Shown piece after piece: positions 34,728 through 43,991 of a stretch of DNA of 64,000 nucleotides. This stretch comes from Thermosediminibacter litoriperuensis (lineage in GTDB: Bacteria > Bacillota > Thermosediminibacteria > Thermosediminibacterales > Thermosediminibacteraceae), in NCBI RefSeq assembly GCF_008124715.1, contig NZ_VNHO01000008.1, positions 1 through 64,000 of the forward strand, read 5' to 3'. A program made the position numbers and the translations under genes. The first letter of the stretch is position 1. Every line of letters starts with the position of its first letter. Under the pieces are notes generated by a model. The model worked only from the letters and a program-made list of their open reading frames with translations. It searched no databases and had not been told where the DNA came from.

Positions 34728-34758
34728 AAAAGGCCGCTCCGGAACGAAGCGGCTTTTT
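34726..34758. terminator. Bidirectional terminator between convergent genes
   Basis: GCCGCT (34733-34738) pairs with AGCGGC (34748-34753), flanked by an A run on the left and a T run on the right. It serves the hypothetical gene on plus and the phosphomutase on minus. Confidence 0.8.
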
Positions 34759-36115
34759 AAAATGCCTTGAGAGGGCTTAAGGCCTTCTGCATCTCTTCTT
34801 TTATACTCTCCAGGCCTTCAGGGGTTTTGGCCTCGCAGCGCACGATGAGCTCGGGTCCGGTATTGGAGGCCCTGACAAGACCCCACCCGTCGGGAAAGAG
34901 CACCCTGGCGCCGTCTACGTCTATCATTGGGTATCTTTCCCTGAAGTACTTCTTGATCGACTCCACCTTTGCGAATTTTTCGTCGTCGGGGCAGGCCACC
35001 CGTATTTCCGGCGTCGAATAATACTTCGGCACGTCAGAAAGTAGTTCCGATAATTTTCTGCCGGTTCTGGAAAGGATCCTTAACAGCCGGGCGGCTGCAT
35101 AAAGGGCGTCGTCAAAACCGTAATACTCATCGGCGAAAAACATGTGGCCCGACATCTCGCCGGTGAAAACGGCGCCGATTTCCTTCATCTTGGCTTTTAT
35201 CAGCGAATGGCCTGTTTTGTAAAACATGGGCTTGCCGCCAAGCTTTTCTATCTCCTCCACCAGGGCCTGAGAGCACTTTACTTCAACGATGGCAGTGGCG
35301 CCGGGGTGTTCAGGCAGGATTTCCCGCCAGAAGAGGATCATGAGCATATCCCCATATATGACGTTTCCGATGTCGTCTACCACACCTATGCGGTCGCCGT
35401 CGCCGTCAAAACCGATGCCCAGATCCAGGTTTTGCCTCAATACCAGCTCCCGGAGGTCTTTTAGATTTTCGGGCTTCACCGGGTCGGGGAAGTGATTGGG
35501 GAAGGAGGGATCCGACTCGCAGTAGAGCGGGTATGTTTCAACTCCCAGCCGTTTGAACAACTTTTCGGCGAAAAGAGATGCAGTACCGTTGCCGCAGTCT
35601 ATCCCGACCCTCAGGGATTTGGACAACTTGATTTTATCGCATATGGTTGAGATGTAATCTTCGCTGGGGTCTATATGAGACAGTGAGCCTTTTCCGGATT
35701 CAAAGTCCCCCTTTTCCATCATGGTCCTTATTTTCTGGATGTCGTCGCCGTAGAGCGTGGCGTGCCCGAAGGCTATCTTAAAACCGTTGTACTGCGGGGG
35801 GTTGTGGCTGGCGGTTACCATGATCCCCGGATTGATACCGTAATGGATTCTGGAAAAATAAAATATGGGGGTTACCACCGTGCCAAGGTCCACTACATCA
35901 CACCCGGTGGACATCAGCCCTTCGATCAAAGCCTGTTTTAGAGAAGGCGAGGAAGACCGGTTGTCGCTGCCCACCACAACCTTTTTCTCGCCGTTTCTCA
36001 GAGCGAACGTTCCGAAAGCCCGCCCGAGGGTTTGGGCCACTTCATCGTCGAGCTCTTCACCCACGACGCCCCTTATGTCGTACTGTCTGAAAATATTGGA
36101 ATTCAACCTTTTCAT
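34757..36115 (-). CDS. Phosphomannomutase / phosphoglucomutase
   Basis: 452 residues, alpha-D-phosphohexomutase family. F-R-x-Y-D-I-R-G near the N-terminus, the phosphoserine loop T-A-S-H-N-P near residue 103, the Mg site D-G-D-G-D-R near residue 240 and G-E-M-S-G-H near residue 323. The start is ATG 36115 behind GGGAGGTGGG; upstream in-frame codons lack a ribosome site. It interconverts hexose 1- and 6-phosphates for cell-wall sugars. The DUF155 gene lies just upstream on the same strand. Confidence 0.93.
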   Translation of the reverse strand: MKRLNSNIFRQYDIRGVVGEELDDEVAQTLGRAFGTFALRNGEKKVVVGSDNRSSSPSLKQALIEGLMSTGCDVVDLGTVVTPIFYFSRIHYGINPGIMVTASHNPPQYNGFKIAFGHATLYGDDIQKIRTMMEKGDFESGKGSLSHIDPSEDYISTICDKIKLSKSLRVGIDCGNGTASLFAEKLFKRLGVETYPLYCESDPSFPNHFPDPVKPENLKDLRELVLRQNLDLGIGFDGDGDRIGVVDDIGNVIYGDMLMILFWREILPEHPGATAIVEVKCSQALVEEIEKLGGKPMFYKTGHSLIKAKMKEIGAVFTGEMSGHMFFADEYYGFDDALYAAARLLRILSRTGRKLSELLSDVPKYYSTPEIRVACPDDEKFAKVESIKKYFRERYPMIDVDGARVLFPDGWGLVRASNTGPELIVRCEAKTPEGLESIKEEMQKALSPLKAF

Positions 36116-36135
36116 GGGACCCACCTCCCTGAATA

Positions 36136-36966
36136 TTAATAGTGTATTCCCAGCGCCCACATGATTATGGTAAGGAGTATCTCGAAGGCTATGAGAAATA
36201 TGATCATCCACTCCAGCCTTGTACCCCGCTTGGCGTGGACCAGGCTTGTAAAAACCTCCGTAATATCCAGCAGGGTTTCGGTCTTATGCCGGATTTTCTC
36301 GTACCGGTCGCCCAGTTCAAACTGTTCTACCAGCTGTATGTAAAGGTTTTCACTTTCCTCGTTGATCCAGGTTATTTCTGGTTTATCCAGCAGCATTATA
36401 TAAGAGAGGGTGTTGTATTTGAAGCCCAGAATCTTGCCGGACATCCTGGCGAGTTTTTCGTCCGATATGTTCAGTCTACCCGTTTCCAGGTAATTTATTA
36501 TATCTTCGACGGCATCCATTAAATCGTCAATTTGGTCTTCAATTCTGGCCAGGGCTACGGATTTAGCCAGTACTGTAGCTATTATTTCCAGATACATTTC
36601 CCTAATTTCCGGGATGACAGTGTACTCGTGGCTGACCGAGAGCTCTTTCCCGGGATTTATCATTAGCGTGTAATCGTCGGTGTAATCAAGGGAGGTTACG
36701 GGAGGAAGATTTTTTTCTGTATCCTTCAGATATTCCAGCAGGTCCATTATCTCGTGGTGTTCGAAATTTAAAAAGACCATGGAGCCGAAAGAAAATATAT
36801 AAGCGGATTTGCCCTCGGGCATCCGGACAATACCTTTGAGTTGCTCCTGGGACAGCACCAGAGGTTCGTCACACTGGTATTTTTTGTTTATGCCGAAGTG
36901 AAGCGACAGGCGGTTTCTATTTATCTCGTTGCAGAGGGAAGCTGCCTGTAATTTTATGCTTCTCAA
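36136..36966 (-). CDS. DUF155 (RMD1/Sif2-like) membrane-anchored protein
   Basis: About 276 residues with the DUF155 core: a G-S-M-V-F-L-N-F strand near residue 60, S-x-A-L-A-R-I-E-D near residue 136, and a long helix R-L-E-W-M-I-I-F-L-I-A-F-E-I followed by a C-terminal hydrophobic segment. Relatives are mitochondrial RMD1 proteins and bacterial proteins of unknown job. TTG 36966 is chosen because GGGAGG lies 10 bases upstream; the longer frame to 36990 covers that site. It probably forms one transcript with the phosphomutase. Confidence 0.75.
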   Translation of the reverse strand: MRSIKLQAASLCNEINRNRLSLHFGINKKYQCDEPLVLSQEQLKGIVRMPEGKSAYIFSFGSMVFLNFEHHEIMDLLEYLKDTEKNLPPVTSLDYTDDYTLMINPGKELSVSHEYTVIPEIREMYLEIIATVLAKSVALARIEDQIDDLMDAVEDIINYLETGRLNISDEKLARMSGKILGFKYNTLSYIMLLDKPEITWINEESENLYIQLVEQFELGDRYEKIRHKTETLLDITEVFTSLVHAKRGTRLEWMIIFLIAFEILLTIIMWALGIHY

Positions 36967-37062
36967 AACAATCAAACCTCCCAATATCAAAATTATACCA
37001 TTTTATCCGGATTCTCACAAGAAAAGGCGGGATTGTGCGGTCGATAATTTCGCTTTATATTA

Positions 37063-37091
37063 TTGACGGCGAAAAATAATATAAGTATAAT
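37063..37091 (+). promoter_or_regulatory. Sigma-A type promoter
   Basis: TTGACG at 37063-37068, 17 bases, TATAAT at 37086-37091, 58 bases before the polyferredoxin-like gene. Confidence 0.7.
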
Positions 37092-37148
37092 TAAAATATG
37101 CTCTAACCAACCAAAGTTACGAGAAAGTTGTCCAAGGAGGATGCAGTT

Positions 37149-37826
37149 ATGAAAATAAACAATTACAACAGAAGATACTGGCCGGTGCTGATAATTTTCA
37201 TCACTCTTGGGGCGTACAATTCTACATTCGGATTGCTGGCTGTAGCGTGTATGATTGCCCCGGTGCTTACGGCCTTTTTTAAGGGCAGGATGTGGTGCGG
37301 AAGATTCTGCCCCAGGGGGAGTTTTTTTGACCATGTGCTGGCCAGGTTGGGTGACAGAAATCGGCGCATACCGCAGCTTCTTAAAAAGACATGGATGCGG
37401 TGGATCATTTTTATTTCGCTGATGACGTATATGGGTTTCAACCTTTATATAGCAGAAAAGAGTATCTATGGTATAGGTGCAGTTCTGTTTAAAATGGTAA
37501 TTATAACCACAGTCTTCGGCGTATTGCTGGGGTATCTCTTTGCGCCGCGCAGTTGGTGTAAAATTTGCCCGATGGGCACTCTGGCGATGATAGCAGGAAG
37601 GGGCGCGAAGGTTCCCCTGGTTATAAAATCGAGTGAGTGCAGGCTCTGCGGTATATGTGCCCGAAACTGCCCTTTAGAAATTCCCGTACATTCTTTCAGG
37701 GATGTGGGGATAGTTGAAGATCCTGATTGCCTGAAATGCGGAGTGTGCATTTCATCCTGCCCGGTGACGGCGCTGAAGTTGGAAGATAAAAACGAATCCC
37801 GGGGCGCCGTAGAGATTTACTCTTAA
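37149..37826 (+). CDS. NapH/polyferredoxin-like membrane 4Fe-4S protein
   Basis: 225 residues. Membrane segments lie near residues 12-45, 80-98 and 108-130. C-G-R-F-C-P-R-G and C-K-I-C-P-M-G are the paired Cys-Pro motifs of the NapH/NosR-like family, and the C-terminus holds two [4Fe-4S] motifs (C-x2-C-x2-C-x3-C-P twice). It would pass electrons near the cytoplasmic membrane face. ATG 37149 follows AAGGAGG. It stands alone between promoter and terminator, so the partner redox enzyme is unknown. Confidence 0.85.
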   Translation: MKINNYNRRYWPVLIIFITLGAYNSTFGLLAVACMIAPVLTAFFKGRMWCGRFCPRGSFFDHVLARLGDRNRRIPQLLKKTWMRWIIFISLMTYMGFNLYIAEKSIYGIGAVLFKMVIITTVFGVLLGYLFAPRSWCKICPMGTLAMIAGRGAKVPLVIKSSECRLCGICARNCPLEIPVHSFRDVGIVEDPDCLKCGVCISSCPVTALKLEDKNESRGAVEIYS

Positions 37827-37831
37827 TCCTG

Positions 37832-37856
37832 AGGACCGCGTCATGCGGTCCTTTTT
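37832..37856 (+). terminator. Intrinsic terminator
   Basis: AGGACCGC (37832-37839) pairs with GCGGTCCT (37845-37852), followed by TTTT. Confidence 0.85.
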
Positions 37857-37932
37857 ACCGAAATTTTGCGGTAGGATTTGAAAATATGTTATAATAAAAA
37901 CAAAATGCTACTTTTCACCGGCGGAGGAGCTT

Positions 37933-38574
37933 ATGAGGGCCGTTATTTTTACCGGAGGGCGTATCGAGGATTACGAACCTCTTAAAAAATACGTAAAACA
38001 GGCGGATTTAATCATATGCGCTGACCGCGGCGTATATCACGCCCTGAAGATGGGGGTTATACCCCATTTGGTAGTCGGAGATATGGATTCCATAACCGAA
38101 AAAGACTGGGACAAAATATGCGAATATAAAGCAGAATTACGTACATTCCCGAAGGAAAAGGATTTTACCGATACCGAACTCGCCGTGGAAGCGGCTCTGG
38201 AAAAAGGGGCGAAAAAGACGGTGCTGCTGGCCGGATTGGGCGATAGACCCGATCACAGCCTGGCAAATATTTTTCTCATGGTCAACTATAAAAAAAAGGG
38301 AATGGACCTGATGCTGGCCGGGGAGAACTGGGAGATGTTTGTGATAGACGGCGCAAGTGAAATCGAGGGCGAAAAAGGTCAGATCCTTTCCTTGATACCG
38401 CTCACTCCTGAAGTAAGTGGTATTGAGACTGCCGGATTGTACTACCCTCTCAAGGGTGAGATTATTCCAATGGGGGCGTCCAGGGGGATCAGCAACGTCT
38501 TAACCGAAGACAGGGCTGTGGTAAAGGTTAAGCGGGGTATGCTGCTGGCCGTGAGGTTGAGCGGCGTTGAGTAG
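37933..38574 (+). CDS. thiN: Thiamine diphosphokinase
   Basis: 213 residues. D-R-G-V near residue 34, G-D-M-D-S near residue 53, K-D-x-T-D-T-E near residue 76 and G-x-x-G-D-R-P-D-H-S near residue 101 are the family motifs. It makes thiamine diphosphate, cofactor of the 2-oxoacid oxidoreductase encoded at 45050. A TATAAT lies at 37890-37895 with a poor -35. GGAGGAG precedes the ATG. Confidence 0.93.
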   Translation: MRAVIFTGGRIEDYEPLKKYVKQADLIICADRGVYHALKMGVIPHLVVGDMDSITEKDWDKICEYKAELRTFPKEKDFTDTELAVEAALEKGAKKTVLLAGLGDRPDHSLANIFLMVNYKKKGMDLMLAGENWEMFVIDGASEIEGEKGQILSLIPLTPEVSGIETAGLYYPLKGEIIPMGASRGISNVLTEDRAVVKVKRGMLLAVRLSGVE

Positions 38575-38624
38575 ATTGCCCTGGGATTTAAAGTGTACGC
38601 AATATTAAGAAAAGGTGGAATTTT

Positions 38625-40334
38625 ATGCTTTCAATGGATGTCTTCAGGGCTATAATTGATTCCATCCACGACGGCATTATAGCCGTGGACCCGGAAGAAC
38701 GTATAATTATAATTAACCGCTCCGCCGAAAAGTTGCTTAAAATTGACAGAAACGCGGCCCTGGGTAAGAGCGTGGGAGATGTGGTTCCCAATACCAGGCT
38801 CCCGGTCGTGCTCAAGACGGGGAGGGCGGAACTCAACCAGTTTCAACAGCTGGAGGATACCACCATAGTAACGAACCGGATGCCGGTTTTCGACAGCAGG
38901 GGAAAAATAACGGGGGCGGTGGCGGTTTTCAGGGACATAACCGAGGTAAAGCACCTGGCCGAAGAGGTGACTAACCTGCGGGAGCTCCATAGCCTTTTGG
39001 AAGCAATCATAAATTCCACCCAGGATGCCATATCGGTGGTTGATGCCGAGGGCAGGGGTATCCTCGTAAATAAAGCCTACACCAGGATAGTGGGGCTAAC
39101 CAAGGAGGATGTGATAGGCAAACCCGCCACCGTGGATATAGCCGAGGGTGAGAGCGTGCATTACCAGGTGTTGAGGACGGGCGAGCCCATCAAGGGTGTG
39201 CCGATGAAGGTCGGCCCGAACAAGAAGGAGGTAGTAGTTCACGCCGCGCCGATAATAGTAGGGGGTAAGTTGAAGGGCAGCGTGGCCGTAGTACACGATG
39301 TATCCGAGATAAAAAGACTTACCGAAGAACTGGATTTCATAAAGCGGAGAATGAGACATCTGGAAGCCAAATACTCCTTTGACGACATTTTGGGGAAGAG
39401 CAGTGCAATAAGGGATGCCATAGAGGCTGCAAAAAATGCGGCGAGAACCAACGTCACCGTGCTGCTTAGAGGCGAGAGCGGCACGGGCAAAGAGCTCTTC
39501 GCCCATGCCATCCACAACGGCAGCGAAAGAAGGCACAATCAGTTCATCAGGGTGAACTGTTCGGCTTTGACCGACAGTCTCCTGGGCAGCGAGCTTTTCG
39601 GCTATGCGGACGGCGCCTTTACCGGAGCCCGGCGGGGCGGGCGCAAAGGGCTTTTCGAAGAAGCTAACGGCGGCACGATCTTCCTGGACGAAATAGGAGA
39701 AATAGGGCTAAACCACCAGGCCATGCTGCTCAGAGTGCTGAACGAAAAAGAAATTATTAGGGTGGGAGAAAGTAAGCCGGTACCCGTAGATGTCAGGGTT
39801 ATTGCCGCGACAAATATAAATCTGGAGAAAGCCGTTGAGGAAGGGCGCTTCCGGAAGGACCTTTATTACAGGCTCAATGTGGTGCCGATACACATCCCCC
39901 CGCTGAGGGAACGTAAAGAAGATATCCCGCTCCTGACGGACCATTTTATCAGGAAGTACAACCAGGAATACGGCAGGGCCGTAGAATCCATTGACGAAGA
40001 AGCTTTAGAGATTCTTATGGAATACGATTGGCCGGGGAATATAAGAGAACTGGAGAATGTTATAAGCCGGGCGATTATAAACATGAAGTTCGGCGAAAAC
40101 GTAATCAGTAAAGAACACTTGCCCAGGCTCTATCTCCATCAAAACGAGGACAAATCCGAAACCATAAGCATAACCCAGCCTTCAAAGCCCTTGAAGGAAA
40201 TACTGGAAGACGTCGAGAGGCAGACGATAAAAAGCGTCCTTGAAAAAGTGGGCGGCAACCGGAATGAAGCCGCGAGGATTCTCGGAATTTCTGTGAGAAA
40301 CCTGTTTTACAAGCTGAAAAAGTTCAATCTTTGA
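38625..40334 (+). CDS. Sigma-54-dependent transcription activator with two PAS domains
   Basis: 569 residues: PAS near 6-115, a second PAS near 128-230, AAA+ domain near 258-490 (Walker A G-E-S-G-T-G-K-E near 283-290, sigma-54-contacting G-A-F-T-G-A at 330-335) and a Fis-type helix-turn-helix at the C-terminus. PAS domains probably sense a metabolite or redox state. A palindromic site and a consensus -24/-12 promoter lie between this gene and the ptb operon, so it is the likely activator of that operon, comparable with BkdR of Bacillus. GGTGG precedes ATG 38625. Confidence 0.94.
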   Translation: MLSMDVFRAIIDSIHDGIIAVDPEERIIIINRSAEKLLKIDRNAALGKSVGDVVPNTRLPVVLKTGRAELNQFQQLEDTTIVTNRMPVFDSRGKITGAVAVFRDITEVKHLAEEVTNLRELHSLLEAIINSTQDAISVVDAEGRGILVNKAYTRIVGLTKEDVIGKPATVDIAEGESVHYQVLRTGEPIKGVPMKVGPNKKEVVVHAAPIIVGGKLKGSVAVVHDVSEIKRLTEELDFIKRRMRHLEAKYSFDDILGKSSAIRDAIEAAKNAARTNVTVLLRGESGTGKELFAHAIHNGSERRHNQFIRVNCSALTDSLLGSELFGYADGAFTGARRGGRKGLFEEANGGTIFLDEIGEIGLNHQAMLLRVLNEKEIIRVGESKPVPVDVRVIAATNINLEKAVEEGRFRKDLYYRLNVVPIHIPPLRERKEDIPLLTDHFIRKYNQEYGRAVESIDEEALEILMEYDWPGNIRELENVISRAIINMKFGENVISKEHLPRLYLHQNEDKSETISITQPSKPLKEILEDVERQTIKSVLEKVGGNRNEAARILGISVRNLFYKLKKFNL

Positions 40335-40367
40335 AATTATAGACTGCAAAATATTTCATGTAATCCT

Positions 40368-40392
40368 TTGCATCAAATGCAATTTTTTGCAT
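40368..40392 (+). promoter_or_regulatory. Candidate activator binding site (UAS)
   Basis: TTGCATCAAATGCAA at 40368-40382 is a perfect palindrome around CAA, followed by another TTGCAT half at 40387-40392. It lies about 65 to 75 bases before the -24 element, a normal place for an enhancer-type site. Confidence 0.6.
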
Positions 40393-40444
40393 CTAAATTC
40401 GGTCGAAAAAAGCCGAAAATTGAGGTCTTTTTAGATTTATGATG

Positions 40445-40460
40445 TGGTACGATTTTTGCT
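40445..40460 (+). promoter_or_regulatory. Sigma-54 (-24/-12) promoter of the ptb operon
   Basis: TGGTACG at 40445-40451, four bases, TTGCT at 40456-40460. This differs from the consensus TGGCACG-N4-TTGCW at one position only. The first coding start is 27 bases downstream. Confidence 0.85.
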
Positions 40461-40486
40461 CTATTATTTTATCTGGAGGTGGTCGC

Positions 40487-41377
40487 GTGAAGTCACTTCA
40501 GGAACTGCTAGAAAAGGCCCGCAGCGCAAAACCAAAAGTGATTGCGGTGGTAAAAGCCGAGGATGACGATGTTTTAAAGGCTGTCAAGACCTCTCAAGAG
40601 CTAGGGCTTGTAAAAGGTGTGCTGATTGGCGACAAAAAGAAGATCGAGTCGATAATGGATAAGCTCGGAATGGAAAAGACCAATCTTGAAATCGTAGATG
40701 AACAGGACACCTCGCAGGCTGTAGCTTCCGCGGTGGAACTAGCCAAAAAAGGTGAGGTACAGGCCCTGATGAAGGGGCTTATACAAACCAAGGATTTTCT
40801 GAAGGGTATAGTTTCAGGCGACAAATCCCTCACGGGCGGCCGGCTGTTGAGCCATGTGGCGGTTTTTCAGGTGCCGCATATGGAAAGGCTTATGCTGGTG
40901 ACCGATGCTGCTATGAATATTTCACCCGATTTATCCCAGAAGTACCAAATAATGAAAAACAGCCTGTCGGTAGCCCGGAGTCTCCAAATCAAGAATCCCA
41001 GGGTGGCAGTTTTGTCTGCCGTAGAAGTGGTCAACCCATCGATTCCCTCGACGATGGATGCGGCTATTATATCAAAAATGGCCCAGCGGGAGCGATTGGA
41101 AGCCGTGGTGGACGGTCCGCTGGCGCTGGACAATGCTGTGTCAAAAGATGCCTGTATACATAAGGGCATCGATTCTCCAGTGGGTGGCGAGGCCGACATC
41201 CTGCTGGTGCCCGATCTGATAAGCGGTAACATCTTATACAAATCGCTGGTATACTTCGCCAGGGCTAAGGTGGCCGGCATTGTGGCCGGTGCGGAGGTAC
41301 CTGTGGTGCTCACTTCCCGCGCCGATTCCGACGAGAGCAAAACCTATTCAATAGCCCTGAGCGTGCTGATGGGCTAG
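40487..41377 (+). CDS. ptb: Phosphate butyryltransferase (branched-chain acyl transferase)
   Basis: 296 residues of the phosphotransacetylase/Ptb family. K-G-x-I-x-T-K near residue 106, S-H-V-A-V-F near residue 132, and a C-terminal A-G-A-x-V-P-V-V-L-T-S-R-A-D-S near residue 280. The length suits Ptb rather than bifunctional forms. It swaps CoA for phosphate on butyryl or isobutyryl/isovaleryl groups. GTG 40487 follows GGAGGTGG; longer frames run into the sigma-54 promoter. With buk at 42670 it yields ATP. Confidence 0.92.
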   Translation: MKSLQELLEKARSAKPKVIAVVKAEDDDVLKAVKTSQELGLVKGVLIGDKKKIESIMDKLGMEKTNLEIVDEQDTSQAVASAVELAKKGEVQALMKGLIQTKDFLKGIVSGDKSLTGGRLLSHVAVFQVPHMERLMLVTDAAMNISPDLSQKYQIMKNSLSVARSLQIKNPRVAVLSAVEVVNPSIPSTMDAAIISKMAQRERLEAVVDGPLALDNAVSKDACIHKGIDSPVGGEADILLVPDLISGNILYKSLVYFARAKVAGIVAGAEVPVVLTSRADSDESKTYSIALSVLMG

Positions 41378-41465
41378 GATTTGGCTGAAAGCAAAAGTTT
41401 TGAAAAAGGGCTTTTTGATGGCTGGTTTTAGCTATCTTAAAAAAATTTAAATGGAGGGGAAAATC

Positions 41466-42503
41466 ATGGAACTTTTTAAACTGATCGGCGGGATGGGTCA
41501 TGAAGAGGTGGTATTCTGTAACGATCCCGAATCAGGACTGAAGGCTATAATCGCGGTTCACAACACAAATCTGGGCCCCGCTCTGGGCGGCTGCCGTATG
41601 TGGAACTACGCTTCCGAGGAAGACGCAATCAGTGACGTTCTGCGCCTCTCCAGGGGTATGACCTATAAAAACGCCATGATGAACCTGCCCCTCGGCGGAG
41701 GAAAATCCGTAATTATAGGCGATCCCCGCAAGGATAAGTCGGAAAAGCTTTTCAGAGCTTTTGGGAAATTCGTCAACAGCCTGGGTGGAAAATATATTAC
41801 TGCCGAAGACGTGGGAACCTGCCCGGAGGACATGAAAATCGTTGTTCAGGAGACCTCCTATGTAGCCGGCCTTGATGGAAAGAGCGGTGATCCATCCCCT
41901 ATTACCGCGCTGGGTGTGTTTCTCGGCATAAAAGCCTGCTGCGAGTGGGTTTACGGCAGTGACGACCTGAAGGAAAAGACCGTTGCGCTTCAGGGGCTGG
42001 GCCATGTAGGCATGGAACTTGTGAGGCTGTTGACTGAAGCCGGAGCCAAACTAGTCGTAACAGATATATATTCCGACCGGATCAATGAAGCTAAAGAGAA
42101 ATACGGTGTCCAGGTGGTCGAACCTGAAAAGATTTATGAAGTTCCCTGCGATATTTTTGCTCCGTGCGCCCTCGGTGCCGTTATAAATGAAAACACCGTA
42201 GACAGGCTGAAGTGCAAGATAGTGGCCGGTTGCGCCAATAACCAGCTCAAAGACGAGAGTTTTGCGGAAGAACTGGCCCAGAAGGGCATCCTGTATGCGC
42301 CTGACTACGTCATCAACGGCGGTGGCGTGATCAACGTCTCTATAGAGGTATCCGGACAGCCCTACAGCAGAGAACTCGTCAATGAAAAACTCCAGATAAT
42401 TCCCAGGAGATTGAAGGAAGTATTCCAGTTCGCCGAGAAAGAAGGAATCACTACAGCAAGGGCCGCCGACATAATCGCCGAAAAGATCTTCATGAAAAAA
42501 TAA
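41466..42503 (+). CDS. Glu/Leu/Phe/Val dehydrogenase, probably leucine dehydrogenase
   Basis: 345 residues. The P-L-G-G-G-K-S segment near residue 78 holds the catalytic Lys, the Rossmann part has G-L-G-H-V-G near residue 178, and N-G-G-G-V-I-N near residue 285 closes the active site. Length and the M-T-Y-K-N-A-M-M-N start fit leucine dehydrogenases better than the ~420-residue glutamate enzymes. It deaminates branched-chain amino acids to 2-oxo acids, substrates of the oxidoreductase downstream. ATG 41466 is used; ATG 41451 overlaps the GGAGGGG site. Confidence 0.9.
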   Translation: MELFKLIGGMGHEEVVFCNDPESGLKAIIAVHNTNLGPALGGCRMWNYASEEDAISDVLRLSRGMTYKNAMMNLPLGGGKSVIIGDPRKDKSEKLFRAFGKFVNSLGGKYITAEDVGTCPEDMKIVVQETSYVAGLDGKSGDPSPITALGVFLGIKACCEWVYGSDDLKEKTVALQGLGHVGMELVRLLTEAGAKLVVTDIYSDRINEAKEKYGVQVVEPEKIYEVPCDIFAPCALGAVINENTVDRLKCKIVAGCANNQLKDESFAEELAQKGILYAPDYVINGGGVINVSIEVSGQPYSRELVNEKLQIIPRRLKEVFQFAEKEGITTARAADIIAEKIFMKK

Positions 42504-42542
42504 CGTTCGAAATCAAAAATCCCGGCGTCCGGGAACTGAACG

Positions 42543-42576
42543 GCAGGGGCAGGAAGCGATGGGGTCCTGCCCCTGC
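42543..42576 (+). repeat. 12-bp perfect hairpin between dehydrogenase and buk
   Basis: GCAGGGGCAGGA (42543-42554) pairs with TCCTGCCCCTGC (42565-42576). No T run follows, so it is more likely an mRNA stability or processing element than a full terminator. Confidence 0.5.
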
Positions 42577-42669
42577 AGTCAATACTGTTAAATATAGTTT
42601 CACTGCGAAAATCAGTTTATTCCCTACCATAAACATTTTTCGAATTTCAATGGATTGGAGGAAATGCCG

Positions 42670-43743
42670 GTGACGGTTTACGGAATACTGGCGATAAATC
42701 CGGGTTCAACATCCACGAAAATCGCCGTTTTTGAAAACGAAGAACTAATATTTGAGGAGAAAATCAGCCATTCTACCGAGGAACTTTCAAAGTACGACAG
42801 CATATTAGCTCAGTACCTGTTCAGGAAGAAGTTAATTCTTGAAGTAATAGATCAAAAGGGTTATAATTTGAGTAGGCTTAAAGCTGTTGTCGGCCGCGGA
42901 GGCCTGTTGAAGCCTCTGGAGGGTGGGACCTACACCGTCAACGAACGGATGCTGGAAGACCTCAAAAGGGGTGTGCAGGGTGAACACGCCTCCAACCTGG
43001 GAGGAATCCTGGCTTACGAGATAGGCCGGGAGCTGGGCGTGCCTGCTTTCATAGTCGATCCGGTGGTGGTAGACGAGCTGGAACCCGTCGCCAGGATTAC
43101 CGGGTTGCCAGAAATAAAAAGGCGCAGCATATTCCACGCTTTGAACCAGAAAGCCGTGGCCAGAAGAGTGGCAAAAACTCTGGGCAGAAGTTACGAAGAG
43201 CTTAACTTGATCGTTGCCCACCTGGGCGGAGGAATCACTGTTGGTGCCCATAAAAAGGGCAGGGTGGTCGATGTAAACAACGGCCTGGACGGCGAAGGTC
43301 CGTTCTCGCCGGAAAGGGCAGGGCAGTTGCCGGCAATGGATTTTGCGAAACTTATTTTTTCCAAAAATCTGACCATTCAGGAAATAAAGAAAATGATAGC
43401 CGGCAAAGGCGGCCTGGTGGCCCACTTCGGGGTAAACGACGCCCGGGTAATAAAGAAGATGATAGAAGAGGGCAGTGAGGAAGTAAAGCTGGTATACGAA
43501 GCCATGGCATACCAGGTGGCCAGGGAAATAGGAGCATGCGCTGCGGTTCTTTGCGGACAGGTGGATGCGGTGGTTCTTACGGGCGGGCTCGCTCATGATG
43601 AGATGCTGGTGGACTGGATAAAGAAACGGGTTTCTTTCATAGCCCCCGTTCACGTCTTCCCCGGAGAAGACGAACTCAGGGCTCTCGCTGAAGGCGCATT
43701 GAGGGTTCTAACCGGCCAGGAAAAGCCGAAGGAGTATTTTTAA
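42670..43743 (+). CDS. buk: Butyrate kinase
   Basis: About 357 residues, acetokinase family. N-P-G-S-T-S-T-K near the N-terminus is the phosphate loop, H-L-G-G-G near residue 184 and L-T-G-G-L-A-H near residue 304 follow. GTG 42670 is 8 bases after GGAGG (42657-42661); ATG 42664 only 2 bases after it is the alternative. It makes ATP from butyryl- or branched-chain acyl-phosphate. Confidence 0.92.
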   Translation: MTVYGILAINPGSTSTKIAVFENEELIFEEKISHSTEELSKYDSILAQYLFRKKLILEVIDQKGYNLSRLKAVVGRGGLLKPLEGGTYTVNERMLEDLKRGVQGEHASNLGGILAYEIGRELGVPAFIVDPVVVDELEPVARITGLPEIKRRSIFHALNQKAVARRVAKTLGRSYEELNLIVAHLGGGITVGAHKKGRVVDVNNGLDGEGPFSPERAGQLPAMDFAKLIFSKNLTIQEIKKMIAGKGGLVAHFGVNDARVIKKMIEEGSEEVKLVYEAMAYQVAREIGACAAVLCGQVDAVVLTGGLAHDEMLVDWIKKRVSFIAPVHVFPGEDELRALAEGALRVLTGQEKPKEYF

Positions 43744-43771
43744 GCAAATTTAAAGGATAGGAGGTCCGGAG

Positions 43772-43990
43772 TTGAACAGGATTATCATCGATAAGGATAG
43801 ATGCAAGGGCTGCGGCCTCTGCATCGAAGTATGCCCGAAAAAAGTTCTGTGTTTTGACGATGACGTGGTCAATGCGCTGGGCTATCATCCTGTAAAGGCA
43901 AAGGAAGGATGCATTGCCTGCGGTTTCTGCGCCACGGTGTGTCCCGATGTGGTATTTACAATATACAAAGAGGAAAAAGGGGGGAAATAA
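43772..43990 (+). CDS. vorD: 2-oxoacid:ferredoxin oxidoreductase, ferredoxin (delta) subunit
   Basis: 72 residues with two [4Fe-4S] motifs, C-x2-C-x2-C-x3-C-P and C-x2-C-x2-C-x3-C-P. TTG 43772 follows AGGAGGTCC. It starts the four-subunit set delta-alpha-beta-gamma of KOR/VOR type enzymes. Confidence 0.9.
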   Translation: MNRIIIDKDRCKGCGLCIEVCPKKVLCFDDDVVNALGYHPVKAKEGCIACGFCATVCPDVVFTIYKEEKGGK

Positions 43991-43991
43991 A

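Noticed and set aside
40439-40486. Longer N-terminus for the ptb product from ATG 40439
   Set aside because: It would translate through the sigma-54 promoter; GTG 40487 has the GGAGGTGG site.
43914-43991. N-terminal extension of the oxidoreductase alpha subunit
   Set aside because: It is the shifted frame of the ferredoxin subunit gene; TTG 43992 has the ribosome site.
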